Notes under the pieces: model-generated
What the model saw: the letters and a program-made list of their open reading frames with translations, nothing else
The model's database searches: none
What the model was told of the DNA's origin: nothing
DNA from: Patescibacteria group bacterium
Lineage (GTDB): Bacteria; Patescibacteriota; Patescibacteriia; CAIXNZ01
Direction: 5' to 3'
DNA: 38,046 nucleotides
Assembly (NCBI GenBank): GCA_028714455.1
Contig: JAQTMG010000002.1
Span: 1 to 38,046, forward strand
Position numbers and translations under genes: made by a program
Part shown: positions 17,371 through 26,868 of the stretch, in pieces
How positions within the stretch are numbered: the first letter of the stretch is position 1
Layout of the letters: the number at the start of each line of letters is the position of its first letter

Positions 17371-18405
17371 TCATCCAAGTTTTTCCTTGAGAACGTTGAG
17401 AATCGGATCCAGGTCGCCTTCCATTATTTTTTGGATGTTGTGCCAATTTTCAGAGACGCGATGGTCAGTGATTCTGTCCTGGGGGAAATTATAAGTTCTG
17501 ATTTTTTCAGAGCGCATGGCCGAGCCGATTTGGCTTTTTCTTTCGGCGCCCAGCTCTTTCGCTTGTTTTTCAACTTCCAGCGCGAGCAAGCGCGTGCGCA
17601 TAATTTCCATGGCTTTTTCCCTGTTTTGAAGTTGCGAGCGCTCGTCCTGGCACTGGACAACAGTGTCTGTCGGAATATGGACTATTCTGACTGCCGAATA
17701 AGTCGTGTTGACGCTTTGGCCGCCATGTCCGCCGGCGCAAAAGGTGTCTATACGCAAATCTTTTGGCTCGATTTTTAAATCAAATTCCTCGGCAATGGGT
17801 AAGACGGCCACAGAGGCGGTTGAGGTGTGGACGCGGCCGCTCTTTTCCGTTTCCGGGACCCGCTGGACTCTGTGGACGCCGCTTTCAAATTTCATGGTGC
17901 CATAAACATTTTTTCCCTTGATTTCGCAAATGACTTCTTTGAAGCCGCCAATGCCAATTTGGTTTGAGGAAAGCATTCTAACTTTCCAGCCCCTGCTTTC
18001 GGCGTAACGAGAGTACATGCGAAAAAGCTCGGCCGCAAAAAGCGCTGATTCATCGCCGCCGGCGCCGGCCCGAATTTCTATGATGGCATCTTTTTTATCA
18101 TTGGGATCTCTGGGATTCAGGTAATTTTTGATATCAATTTCTAGCGCAACTTTTTCTTTCTCAAGCTTTTCCATTTCTTCCTTGGCGATTTCTTTCAGCT
18201 CTTTAATTTTCAAAGACTCTCTGGCTTCTTCGATTTCTTTTTCTACTTTTTCCCAACGGACCACTTTTTCATGAACCTCGCGTACTTCGGCGAACTCCTG
18301 GCTGGCCTTTTGATATTTTTGAGTATCAGAAAGAATGGCAGGATCTTGGAGCTGCTGGTTGAGTTGGGAATATTTGTCTTTGATTTTTTGATAATCGTCT
18401 AACAT
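17371..18405 (-). CDS. prfA: Peptide chain release factor 1
   Basis: [18 protein letters not shown]...[22 protein letters not shown]...[27 protein letters not shown]...[17 protein letters not shown]. Internal ATG preferred as start. Confidence 0.95.
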   Translation of the reverse strand: MLDDYQKIKDKYSQLNQQLQDPAILSDTQKYQKASQEFAEVREVHEKVVRWEKVEKEIEEARESLKIKELKEIAKEEMEKLEKEKVALEIDIKNYLNPRDPNDKKDAIIEIRAGAGGDESALFAAELFRMYSRYAESRGWKVRMLSSNQIGIGGFKEVICEIKGKNVYGTMKFESGVHRVQRVPETEKSGRVHTSTASVAVLPIAEEFDLKIEPKDLRIDTFCAGGHGGQSVNTTYSAVRIVHIPTDTVVQCQDERSQLQNREKAMEIMRTRLLALEVEKQAKELGAERKSQIGSAMRSEKIRTYNFPQDRITDHRVSENWHNIQKIMEGDLDPILNVLKEKLG

Positions 18406-18422
18406 ATGGAGTGGCTGAAACA

Positions 18423-18490
18423 CTAATTTATTTTCACTAATAACACGAATTTTATTAGTGAAATTTGTGGTTAATAATTCGTGGTTCAGC
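18423..18490 (-). repeat. Repeat-derived structured 5' leader (GCTGAACCACGAA element) of prfA
   Basis: On the minus strand: GCTGAACCAC ... CACTAATAAaattcgtgTTATTAGTG ... GTGTTTCAGC; family shared with 28708-28784. Confidence 0.65.
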
Positions 18491-18493
18491 TAA

Positions 18494-18503
18494 CATTATA
18501 ACA
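18494..18503 (-). promoter_or_regulatory. Extended -10 promoter of prfA
   Basis: Minus strand TGTTATAATG directly upstream of the leader repeat. Confidence 0.55.
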
Positions 18504-18505
18504 CA

Positions 18506-18525
18506 AAACCCCCAGAAACGGGGGA
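18506..18525 (-). terminator. Intrinsic terminator of rpmE
   Basis: Minus strand CCCCCgtttctGGGGGTTTTG. Confidence 0.65.
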
Positions 18526-18546
18526 TTGTGAATAAAAATAATCCGG

Positions 18547-18816
18547 TTATTTTTTATTGGCTTTTTTCTTGGCGCTGGCCTTTGCTTTCTTTACTTTTTT
18601 GCTGGCAAAAGTTCCTTTCTTAGCGGCTCTTTGTCTGAATTTTTCTACGCGGCCAGCCGTGTCCACAAGCTTCTGTTTGCCTGTGTAAAACGGGTGGCAC
18701 TCTGAACATAATTCAACTTGTATTTCCGGCGTGGTGGAGCCAACGCTAAAAGTGTTGCCGCAGGCGCAGACAACTTTGGCTTTTTCGTGGTATTTTGGAT
18801 GAATTTCAGCTTTCAT
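18547..18816 (-). CDS. rpmE: 50S ribosomal protein bL31 (zinc-binding form)
   Basis: [28 protein letters not shown]...[30 protein letters not shown]. Confidence 0.95.
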   Translation of the reverse strand: MKAEIHPKYHEKAKVVCACGNTFSVGSTTPEIQVELCSECHPFYTGKQKLVDTAGRVEKFRQRAAKKGTFASKKVKKAKASAKKKANKK

Positions 18817-18950
18817 TATCTTGAGTTTATTTTTTAGATATTAAGAATTTTAGCATAAAAAAATATATCTGGCAAGAGTCGGCTTGAAATGTTTGTTTTA
18901 GACCCTGGAATTTGTTATAATTTGAATAGGGAAAATTATTAACATTTCCT

Positions 18951-21900
18951 ATGATAAATCGCTTAAGAAAGCTAAATTTCTTAAAGTCTTTTAATTCTAT
19001 CAGGCCAATTTTAATTTTGGCCTTAATTTTTATTTTAATAGTAACTTTTGTCAATCAACAACCAATAAAAAACGCCAAAGCAGCCACTTATACATATACT
19101 GAAAATTTTCTTACCACTACTTATAAAGACACGTTATTTACGAATGGCAAATGGGATACTGCTTTGGGCCAAGCAAATTTACTAAGAAATCAGCTGGGCG
19201 GTGAAAATGTTTCTAATACCGGCCCCAGTCTTCTTTACCAGGTGGATTTCCAACTGGATGCCAGTAATAATCCTTTTGTCGTATGGGGTGACGGTAGCAG
19301 CGGTGTCTATCAAATATTTTTCAGCAAATTGACGCCAGGAGTAGGTTGGACAAAAATGGATGGCACTCTGGGCCATGAGGTGATTTCTAATCCGGGCCCA
19401 AGCAGCTCTCAAGACATGCAAATTTTATTGGACAGCCTTGATAATCCTTATGTTGTTTTTTCGGGACTGAACGGTACTAATTTTACCAGGTGGACAGTCG
19501 GTGCTGGCCCAGGAGTCTGCGGAGTTGGCATAAATGATTGCTGGACAAATATGAGGGGGAATATTCACGGGGCAGAATTATTGCCCCTTGGCGGTAGCGC
19601 GATTTACCCGCGCATGGCTTTGGGTGCAGGTAATATTCCGCATATAGCTGCCGCCAACGGAGATGTTGTATTTATTAAATGGACTCCGGGAACTGGCTGG
19701 ACAAAAATGGATGGCACGCTTGGTCATGACTCTATTCCGGGTACTTTTGTGGGTTCTGTGCAGATTTTACTTGGATCAGGCATGCCTTATTTAATGTGGG
19801 ATGACGCGGCAACTAATGACACAGCGTTCGCTAAATGGACAGTCGGTGCTGGCCCAGCTGTTTGTGGCGCCCCAAATGATTGTTGGACAAATATGGCTGG
19901 TGATTCCATAACCCCCGATAACATTTCAAATGATGGTCAGGCTCTTTACGGTAATAGACATTATGACTATTTTCAGATAGATTCAAGCGGTAATCCCTAT
20001 ATAGTCTGGCATGACGGGACAGATTCTTCGCCCGGCGCCCAGATTTATTTCGCCAAATGGACGCCTGGTCCTGGTTTTTGCCCAAACCCGCTCGGTTGCT
20101 GGACCAAGATGGACGGAGTCAGCCCTAGCCCTGACAATATTTCCGATATACCGGCCGGCCTAACTCCGCTTTATGTTTCCCTGCATCTGGATAATTTAGA
20201 TAATCCTTATGTAGTTTGGAGTAATTCGATGACTGGCAATCAGGACGTTTACTTTAGCAGGTGGACTACCACTGGTTGCGGTGGCCTTGGCTGTTGGACA
20301 AGTATGATTGGCGACAAAAAATGTTTTTTTGGCACTAATAATGGAACTGTTTGCACTAGTGATCTTGATTGCACCGGCGGCGGTCTTTGCCGAGGCTTTG
20401 ACAATCTTTCTCATAATTTGACGACTTCTCAAGACGCTATTTTGGCTTTTGATTCCGTTTATAACCCTTATGTAATCTGGACAGATACTTCATCAGCGTC
20501 AAATATCGCAATCACCAAATGGACCGCTGGCGCTGGCCCGGGAGTCTGCGGAGGAGCTATTAATGATTGCTGGACAAATATGGATGGTACGACCGCGGGT
20601 TATGAAAATCCCATTGGCACTAGCAATGTCTATGGCATTAACGCCATGATGATAATTGATTCGCTCAATAAACCAAACATATTTTTTATAAACTACATTA
20701 ATCCTTCTGTTCCTGTCCAGAGAGATGTTTTTTATACAAAATATTTAACCGGCTATACTTATCGATCTACGATTCAATCGCTTAAAGTTAATACGCCGGT
20801 AATTTATGTGGATTCCGCGACATTAACAACCACTCAAACCGACTCTCCGCCCGATCAGACAATTGATTACTATCTTTCTAATAATGGCGGGCTGGCTTGG
20901 GAGCCGGTAACTTTGGGCGTTGATCATGTTTTTTCTACATCTGGAAACGATTTGCGCTGGCGCGCGGTTTTGCATACTACGGACAGTAATTTTACGCCGG
21001 TCATTGACGACCTGACCATTGATTATTCAGCTAGAAAAATTACTTGCAGTGTGTCACCGACAGACATTGGCGTGGGTGGGGTGGTGGATATTAATTCGAC
21101 CTTATCTTTTGTACCAACCAGTATAACCGCGCAAGTGGTCAATAACGGTAATATCTTAGCCACAATTCCTTTAGTAAATATTGGCGGTAATAATTATAGC
21201 GCTCCACTGGCAACGGCCATTGAGTATTTAGGCACCAATACAGTCACGGTCTCGGCTGACGACCCTGGTCCTCCCGAAACAGTAACTTGCGGTTCTTCCT
21301 TCACCGTTACCAACAGCGGCAGTAACGTTAATTATCCTCCAGCCGCCCCCACTAATTTTGCCTGTACCGCGATAAGTTCCGATACGATCCGCTGGACTTT
21401 TAGCGATAACGCTACTGATGAAACCGGTTTTCGCCTTTATGGCCCAGAAGGCTTGATCTATGACACGGGTCCGGAAGTGGTTATCGATTTAGACCATTTC
21501 GACGAGATTAACCTGGAGACAAATTCACAGTACGTGGACCGTTATGTCACGGCTTTCAGCGGTATTGGCGAATCAGCCCCTTCTAATAAGGCTTCCTGCT
21601 ATACCTTGGCCAAAACTCCTTTGTATCCGAGCCAGCTTTACGTTGATAACACTAGTATAATTATCGCGTTGCAGCCAAACGACGGTAATCCGCCAAATAC
21701 GGAATACGCTATTAGAGAAAATATTTCCGGCAAATACATTTTGGCTGACGGCACTTTTGGCGACACCGAGATTTGGCAAACCAATGAGGGTTGGGGCGGG
21801 ACAAACGGCGTTAGGATAATCGGCACAAATCCAGCCGTGACCGCCGCTACTGCAGACGGACAATTAAAAATGGCCCTCACGTCCGGCACTAATTATTCTT

Positions 21901-24209
21901 TTTCGGTTAAAGCCAGAAACGGTGACGGGATTGAGACTGAATTTTCTTCTGCCTTGGGCGTGACAACCGCGGGCGGACCGTCCCAAGTCACATTCACGGC
22001 TTCCAAGGGCGTGGCTGTTAATCTGGTCAGCAATCTCCAGGGCAATTTAGTGAAAATAGCCAAAGCGGCCAGCGTCGCCGTAGTTGAGCCAAAATATATT
22101 CTCTTGCTTCGCGAACTTTCCTTCTTTTTAAGTATAATAATTTTTATCCTGATAATTTTTTTGGTCATGTCTTTGTATAAATCATTTAGATATTTATCCA
22201 GAGACGGCAATTATCGCAAGGGCATAAATATGATCTGGTCGCTCTTGACCAAAGATCCCGCCGAATTTTTTTCCGATAACGCGCAAAGGGACGAGAAGGG
22301 CACTTTCAAATCATCATATGAAAAGCACAGGTCTTCCCATATTTTCAGTAGAAAGACGCTGATGCACGCTTTTGGCCTGATTTTCCTTAAAATAATCATC
22401 TTGGCAGTTCTTGTTATCGGCTTAAGCAGTGTCAATCACCATGGCTACGCCCAAGGCGATTACAACGATAATGGGATGCTTGTTAATATAGGCGATAAGC
22501 TAAGCTATATAATTACGGTTGAAAATCATGGCCTCTCGTCGGCTAGCAACGTCAATATTAGTGATGTCTTAAATTCCCATCTAGAGTATCAAGCCGGTTC
22601 AGCTAAAATTAAGATTGGAAGTAATCCGGAAAGTACAAGCGGCATAAGTTTTGACGCTGCCACCAACACCCTGTCGGTTCACATCGGCGATCTGCCGTCG
22701 CAGACAAACGGCCAATTGACATTTGACACTCAAATCAAACCCGGTTCGGCTGGCGTCCTGATCACCAACGTGGCCGTAGTCTCGGGCGATAATTTTGGCC
22801 AGACGCAAACCAGCTTTACTAATAATCAGGTTTATCCGCCGCCACCAGGTGAAAAATTTTCTTGCAATTCTGCTACGGGAAGCTGTGTGGTTGATGAAAA
22901 CGGCCCCTTCACCTCTATTTCTGATTGTCAAAATCAATGCTCGGCGCCAGTCACTAGATATGCCTGCGGCGAAAGTGGAGCTTGTACGCCAAGCCCGAGC
23001 GGAGCCTATGGCAGCCTCGAGGAGTGCCAGGAAATATGCCAGGCGCCTCTCAACAACAATACCAATATCAACATCAATACTAATATCAATACGCCGCCGC
23101 CTCCGGCCTGCGTCGGTGAGGAGTGTGGAGTCACGCCGCCCCCGTCTTGCACCGGACCCGAATGCGGGGAGGTTCCGCCTCCGCCGTCCACTCCGGTCAC
23201 GCCTCCGCCGACACCGCCAACTCCGATTAACGAATTGTTACCGGCAGTTAGCTCCATTATTGAGGTGATAACTTCGCCTGTCGCCAAGGTAATTAGTCAG
23301 GACATCATCACTCCGATTCTGCTTTCAGTTGCCGCGGTCAATACCATTCCGATCGCTGTTATGCTGACCACCTATCTGCTGCCGTATCTTAATGTGATTT
23401 TTGCCGAGCCGCTTTTGTTTCTTTTCCGCAAGAAGAGGAAAAAGTGGGGAGTCGTCTATAATTCTCTTTCCAAGGTTCCAGTCGATCTCGCGGTTATCAG
23501 ACTCTATGACAAGAAAGATAATAGATTGGTTCAAACAAGAGTGACTGACAGACAGGGTCGCTATATCTTGATAGTCAAAGACCCCGGCTCTTATTACATC
23601 AGCGCTTCCAAGGGCGGTTTTGCTTTCCCGACCAGATATCTTTCTAACGAAAAGCAGGACGCCAGATTCATTGACTTGTACCACGGCGAGCCGATTTCCG
23701 TCTCTGCTTCTGGCGCCGTTGTCACCGCCAATATCCCGCTTGACCCGGTTGAAAAGACGATTCGGCCCGAACGCGAGGTTGTCTTTGGCTACCTTCTAAA
23801 AAATACCAGGGCGATTGTCTCCTACGTCGGCCTGATTTTAGCCGCCTTAATTTTTTTGGTCTACCCGACTCTGATCACGGGGATCTCCATTGCTACCCAC
23901 CTTATCCTTTTTGTCGTCTTTAGACGGCTAGCCATAACTCCCAAGCCCAAATCCTGGGGCATCATTTACGACCAGGCCGACAAAAAGCCTCTTCACTATG
24001 CCATTGTCAGAATCTTTGACACCAAATTCAACAAGCTGCTGGAGACCCAAGTTACTGATTCGGCTGGCCGCTACTCCTTCTTAGTCGGGCAGAACCAGTA
24101 TCAGCTACTTGCCGAAAAGGAAGGCTACCAGTCCAGAGAGGTTAAGCCGCTTGATCTGACCCAGAAAGAGGAGATTGTTAATCTGGATTTGGGGCTGACC
24201 AAGGCTTAG
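18951..24209 (+). CDS. Giant membrane-anchored surface protein: propeller-like repeats, Ig/Fn3-like, DUF11, Cys-rich, Pro-rich and two carboxypeptidase-regulatory-like domains
   Basis: N-terminal TM; repeats with NDCWTNM.G; DUF11-like NIGDKLSYIITVENHGLSSASNVNISDVL; CxC modules; PPPP linkers; CPRD-like KWGVVYNSLSKVPVDLAVIRLYDKKDNRLVQTRVTDRQGRYILIV and KSWGIIYDQADKKPLHYAIVRIFDTKFNKLLETQVTDSAGRYSFLV; several TM helices. Confidence 0.85.
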   Translation: MINRLRKLNFLKSFNSIRPILILALIFILIVTFVNQQPIKNAKAATYTYTENFLTTTYKDTLFTNGKWDTALGQANLLRNQLGGENVSNTGPSLLYQVDFQLDASNNPFVVWGDGSSGVYQIFFSKLTPGVGWTKMDGTLGHEVISNPGPSSSQDMQILLDSLDNPYVVFSGLNGTNFTRWTVGAGPGVCGVGINDCWTNMRGNIHGAELLPLGGSAIYPRMALGAGNIPHIAAANGDVVFIKWTPGTGWTKMDGTLGHDSIPGTFVGSVQILLGSGMPYLMWDDAATNDTAFAKWTVGAGPAVCGAPNDCWTNMAGDSITPDNISNDGQALYGNRHYDYFQIDSSGNPYIVWHDGTDSSPGAQIYFAKWTPGPGFCPNPLGCWTKMDGVSPSPDNISDIPAGLTPLYVSLHLDNLDNPYVVWSNSMTGNQDVYFSRWTTTGCGGLGCWTSMIGDKKCFFGTNNGTVCTSDLDCTGGGLCRGFDNLSHNLTTSQDAILAFDSVYNPYVIWTDTSSASNIAITKWTAGAGPGVCGGAINDCWTNMDGTTAGYENPIGTSNVYGINAMMIIDSLNKPNIFFINYINPSVPVQRDVFYTKYLTGYTYRSTIQSLKVNTPVIYVDSATLTTTQTDSPPDQTIDYYLSNNGGLAWEPVTLGVDHVFSTSGNDLRWRAVLHTTDSNFTPVIDDLTIDYSARKITCSVSPTDIGVGGVVDINSTLSFVPTSITAQVVNNGNILATIPLVNIGGNNYSAPLATAIEYLGTNTVTVSADDPGPPETVTCGSSFTVTNSGSNVNYPPAAPTNFACTAISSDTIRWTFSDNATDETGFRLYGPEGLIYDTGPEVVIDLDHFDEINLETNSQYVDRYVTAFSGIGESAPSNKASCYTLAKTPLYPSQLYVDNTSIIIALQPNDGNPPNTEYAIRENISGKYILADGTFGDTEIWQTNEGWGGTNGVRIIGTNPAVTAATADGQLKMALTSGTNYSFSVKARNGDGIETEFSSALGVTTAGGPSQVTFTASKGVAVNLVSNLQGNLVKIAKAASVAVVEPKYILLLRELSFFLSIIIFILIIFLVMSLYKSFRYLSRDGNYRKGINMIWSLLTKDPAEFFSDNAQRDEKGTFKSSYEKHRSSHIFSRKTLMHAFGLIFLKIIILAVLVIGLSSVNHHGYAQGDYNDNGMLVNIGDKLSYIITVENHGLSSASNVNISDVLNSHLEYQAGSAKIKIGSNPESTSGISFDAATNTLSVHIGDLPSQTNGQLTFDTQIKPGSAGVLITNVAVVSGDNFGQTQTSFTNNQVYPPPPGEKFSCNSATGSCVVDENGPFTSISDCQNQCSAPVTRYACGESGACTPSPSGAYGSLEECQEICQAPLNNNTNININTNINTPPPPACVGEECGVTPPPSCTGPECGEVPPPPSTPVTPPPTPPTPINELLPAVSSIIEVITSPVAKVISQDIITPILLSVAAVNTIPIAVMLTTYLLPYLNVIFAEPLLFLFRKKRKKWGVVYNSLSKVPVDLAVIRLYDKKDNRLVQTRVTDRQGRYILIVKDPGSYYISASKGGFAFPTRYLSNEKQDARFIDLYHGEPISVSASGAVVTANIPLDPVEKTIRPEREVVFGYLLKNTRAIVSYVGLILAALIFLVYPTLITGISIATHLILFVVFRRLAITPKPKSWGIIYDQADKKPLHYAIVRIFDTKFNKLLETQVTDSAGRYSFLVGQNQYQLLAEKEGYQSREVKPLDLTQKEEIVNLDLGLTKA

Positions 24210-24279
24210 ACCTTGCAATTTTTTGGAGTTTATTGTAATATGAGGTTTATAGAAATTTAATTAACTCAATAATCTCACA

Positions 24280-24343
24280 CATTCGGTTTTTTTCCTTGTT
24301 TTGGGCGCAAGCTCGAAATAAACCCGAGAGGGTTAGCCGAATG
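24280..24343 (+). promoter_or_regulatory. Putative structured rpsB leader RNA
   Basis: Outer stem CATTCGG (24280-24286) / CCGAATG (24337-24343) enclosing AACCC-GAGA-GGGTT (GNRA tetraloop hairpin), just upstream of rpsB. Confidence 0.5.
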
Positions 24344-24360
24344 GAGGTTGAAAGGAAACT

Positions 24361-25086
24361 ATGACAAAAGTACCAACAGTCTTGGAACTGCTGGAGGCTG
24401 GAGCTCATTTCGGGCACCAGACATCTCACTGGCATCCCAAGATGAAGAAATTTATTTTCGGCGAGAGAAACAACGTCCATATTATTGATTTGGAAAAGAC
24501 AATCGAGCAGCTCGAAAAAGTCCAGGATTTTATTAAACAAATAGTTTCAAGAAACGGAACTATTTTATTTTTGGGCACAAAAAAACAGGTGCATGACGTG
24601 ATCGAGAGGGAAGCCAAAAGATGCGGCATGCCCTATATCTCCAATCGCTGGATCGGCGGTTTTTTGACGAATTTTCATTTCGTCATAAAATTGACCAGAA
24701 GATATAAGGATTTAGTTTCGAAAAGAGACAGCGGCCAATTTGAAAAATATACCAAGAAAGAACGCTTGAATTTTGAAAAAGAGATCGCCAAATTGGAGTC
24801 CGAGATTTACGGCGTCAAGGATGTTGAAAAATTGCCAGAGGCCATATTTGTTTGGGACGTCAAAAAAGAAAAAACAGCCGTGGCCGAAGCGCAAAATAAG
24901 GGCGTACCGATAATCGGCATCTGTGATACCAATGTTAATCCCGATGGAATAAGCTATGTGATTCCGGTCAATGACGATGCTACTAAAACCATTGATTTAG
25001 TCATGAAATATATTGCCGATTGCGTCATCGACGCCAAGGCAGAGGTGGCTAAAAAACCTCAAGAAAATAAAGAAACAAAAAAATAA
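24361..25086 (+). CDS. rpsB: 30S ribosomal protein uS2
   Basis: LLEAGAHFGHQTSHWHPKMKKFIFGERNNVHIIDLEKT...RWIGGFLTNF...GICDTNVNPDGISYVIPVNDDA. Confidence 0.97.
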   Translation: MTKVPTVLELLEAGAHFGHQTSHWHPKMKKFIFGERNNVHIIDLEKTIEQLEKVQDFIKQIVSRNGTILFLGTKKQVHDVIEREAKRCGMPYISNRWIGGFLTNFHFVIKLTRRYKDLVSKRDSGQFEKYTKKERLNFEKEIAKLESEIYGVKDVEKLPEAIFVWDVKKEKTAVAEAQNKGVPIIGICDTNVNPDGISYVIPVNDDATKTIDLVMKYIADCVIDAKAEVAKKPQENKETKK

Positions 25087-25096
25087 GAAAAAAAAT

Positions 25097-25684
25097 ATGA
25101 ACATCGACACAAATTTAATTACCAAATTAAGAAAACAGACCGGCGCTGGTATGGCTGATTGCCGCGAGGCGCTCATAGAGGCAAATGGCGACATGGAAAA
25201 GGCCATTGAAATATTAAGAAAAAAGGGTTCAAAAATCGCTACTAAACGTTCCGGCAAAGAAGCCTCTGAAGGAGTAATCGTTTCCTACATTCATTCAAAT
25301 AATAAAGTCGGCGTTTTGGTAGAATTGAATTGCGAAACTGATTTTGTGGCGCGCAACGAAGAATTTAAGAAACTCGCTTATGATTTAGCCATGCAAGTCG
25401 CGGCGCAAAGCCCTCTTTACGTCAGCCAAGATGATGTGCCAGCCGATGTCTTGGCCAAGGAAAAGGACATTATTAAAGAACAGCTGGCCGCCGAAGGTAA
25501 AAATACCAGCATGCTGTACAAGATTGTAGAAGGCAAAATCAATAAATGGTACGAAGAAGTTTGTCTGTTAAATCAACCGTTTATAAAAAATGAAGATATA
25601 ACTATCGAGGAATATATTAACGAGAAAATAGCCAGTCTGGGCGAAAAAGTCGTGGTGAGCGGTTTTTGCAGAAAAGAGATTTAA
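25097..25684 (+). CDS. tsf: Elongation factor Ts
   Basis: LITKLRKQTGAGMADCREALIEANGDMEKAIEILRKKG...VELNCETDFVARNEEF; follows rpsB. Confidence 0.96.
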   Translation: MNIDTNLITKLRKQTGAGMADCREALIEANGDMEKAIEILRKKGSKIATKRSGKEASEGVIVSYIHSNNKVGVLVELNCETDFVARNEEFKKLAYDLAMQVAAQSPLYVSQDDVPADVLAKEKDIIKEQLAAEGKNTSMLYKIVEGKINKWYEEVCLLNQPFIKNEDITIEEYINEKIASLGEKVVVSGFCRKEI

Positions 25685-25710
25685 TTCATTCTTCGGTAAA
25701 GTTGACCTTT

Positions 25711-26517
25711 ATGAAGATAGCCGAGGTACAATTTAACATGTGGGATAAGGCGGCCAATTGTCCGATCGCTGAAGACGATTTAAAATTGGGCGATAATGTA
25801 ATTATTAACGTTGATTCGAATTCGGAGCTCGGCAAAGTAATTGGTTTTAGAGAAGTAGACGAGAACGCGATAAATTTGATGAAAGAAGCCAATGATCTTC
25901 ACGCTATTATAAAAAAAGCCACTCTAACCGATTTGGATAAAAAACAGGAAGCGGGGAAGAAAACAAGCGACGCCTTGGATGTCTGTAGAAAATTAATTGA
26001 AAAGAATCAGCTGCAGATGAAATTAGTAGACGTCCATTTTTCACTTGACGAGAAGAAAATTATTTTTGCTTTCATCGCGGACGGCAGAGTTGATTTCAGA
26101 CAATTGGCCAAAGATCTGATCAGGCATTTTCAGAAAAACGTCAGACTGCAGCAACTTGGCGTCAGAGACGAAGCGAAAATCAACGGCGATTTGGGTTCTT
26201 GCGGCCAGGCGCTTTGTTGCAAGACACACCTGCGTGTTTTGGGCAATGTGAATGCCGAACAGGCCGAGGCCCAGCAGATTTCTCACCGCGGCGCAGAGCG
26301 TTTATCAGGCATTTGCAACCGCTTAAAGTGCTGTCTGCGCTATGAAAATGACCTTTACGTCGAATTAAGCGCGAAATTTCCGCCCATGGGCAGCGTGGTT
26401 AAAACCTCGCGAGGCAAAGGCCAAATTATTGAATGGCACATCATTAAGCAAACGGTCAATGTTAAGCTGGAAGATGGTGAGACAATAGCCGAGATACCGC
26501 TTACCGAACTAAACTGA
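25711..26517 (+). CDS. PSP1-domain protein, RicT-like
   Basis: MKIAEVQFNMWDKAANCPIAEDDLKLGDNVIIN...DLGSCGQALCCKTHL...RLSGICNRLKCCLRYE; internal ATG preferred. Confidence 0.85.
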   Translation: MKIAEVQFNMWDKAANCPIAEDDLKLGDNVIINVDSNSELGKVIGFREVDENAINLMKEANDLHAIIKKATLTDLDKKQEAGKKTSDALDVCRKLIEKNQLQMKLVDVHFSLDEKKIIFAFIADGRVDFRQLAKDLIRHFQKNVRLQQLGVRDEAKINGDLGSCGQALCCKTHLRVLGNVNAEQAEAQQISHRGAERLSGICNRLKCCLRYENDLYVELSAKFPPMGSVVKTSRGKGQIIEWHIIKQTVNVKLEDGETIAEIPLTELN

Positions 26518-26534
26518 ATATTATTTCAATATTT

Positions 26535-26569
26535 CTAAAAGTCCTATATAATGTATGTAGGACTTTTAG
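26535..26569. promoter_or_regulatory. 12-bp perfect inverted repeat with TATAAT in its loop
   Basis: CTAAAAGTCCTA tataatgtatg TAGGACTTTTAG. Confidence 0.7.
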
Positions 26570-26592
26570 TTTATTCATTTTTAATAAATTTT

Positions 26593-26859
26593 ATGCCAAA
26601 TAATAAAAAAAATGACTCAAAATTTGACCAGGTTATTTTTTTAAAAGTTTTAATAATCTTCGCGGTCGCGCTGATTCCTCTGACCTTCATGGTTATGGAT
26701 TTAAGCAAGAGATTGTCCAATTTTTTATCCGGTAAACCCGGCGTGGTCGCGAACCAGGGAGTCGACTTCAGAGTCTCTCTGCCGGCCAACGCTTCGGGAG
26801 ATTTAAAGCTCGTGCCCAAAGACAAAATAGATTCTTTGTTTAATAATTTGAAAAAATAA
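26593..26859 (+). CDS. Small single-TM hypothetical protein
   Basis: VIFLKVLIIFAVALIPLTFMVMDL TM; co-directional just upstream of gapA. Confidence 0.55.
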   Translation: MPNNKKNDSKFDQVIFLKVLIIFAVALIPLTFMVMDLSKRLSNFLSGKPGVVANQGVDFRVSLPANASGDLKLVPKDKIDSLFNNLKK

Positions 26860-26868
26860 GATAATTTT

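Noticed and set aside
23041-23220. NNNTNININTNINT / PPPP region as a genomic repeat element
   Set aside because: In-frame low-complexity linker of a surface protein, typical of stalk regions.
22795-23268. Arg-rich 157-aa ORF and the Gly-rich minus ORF at 23006-23287
   Set aside because: Out-of-frame readings of the Pro-rich/Cys-rich segment of the 1752-aa protein.
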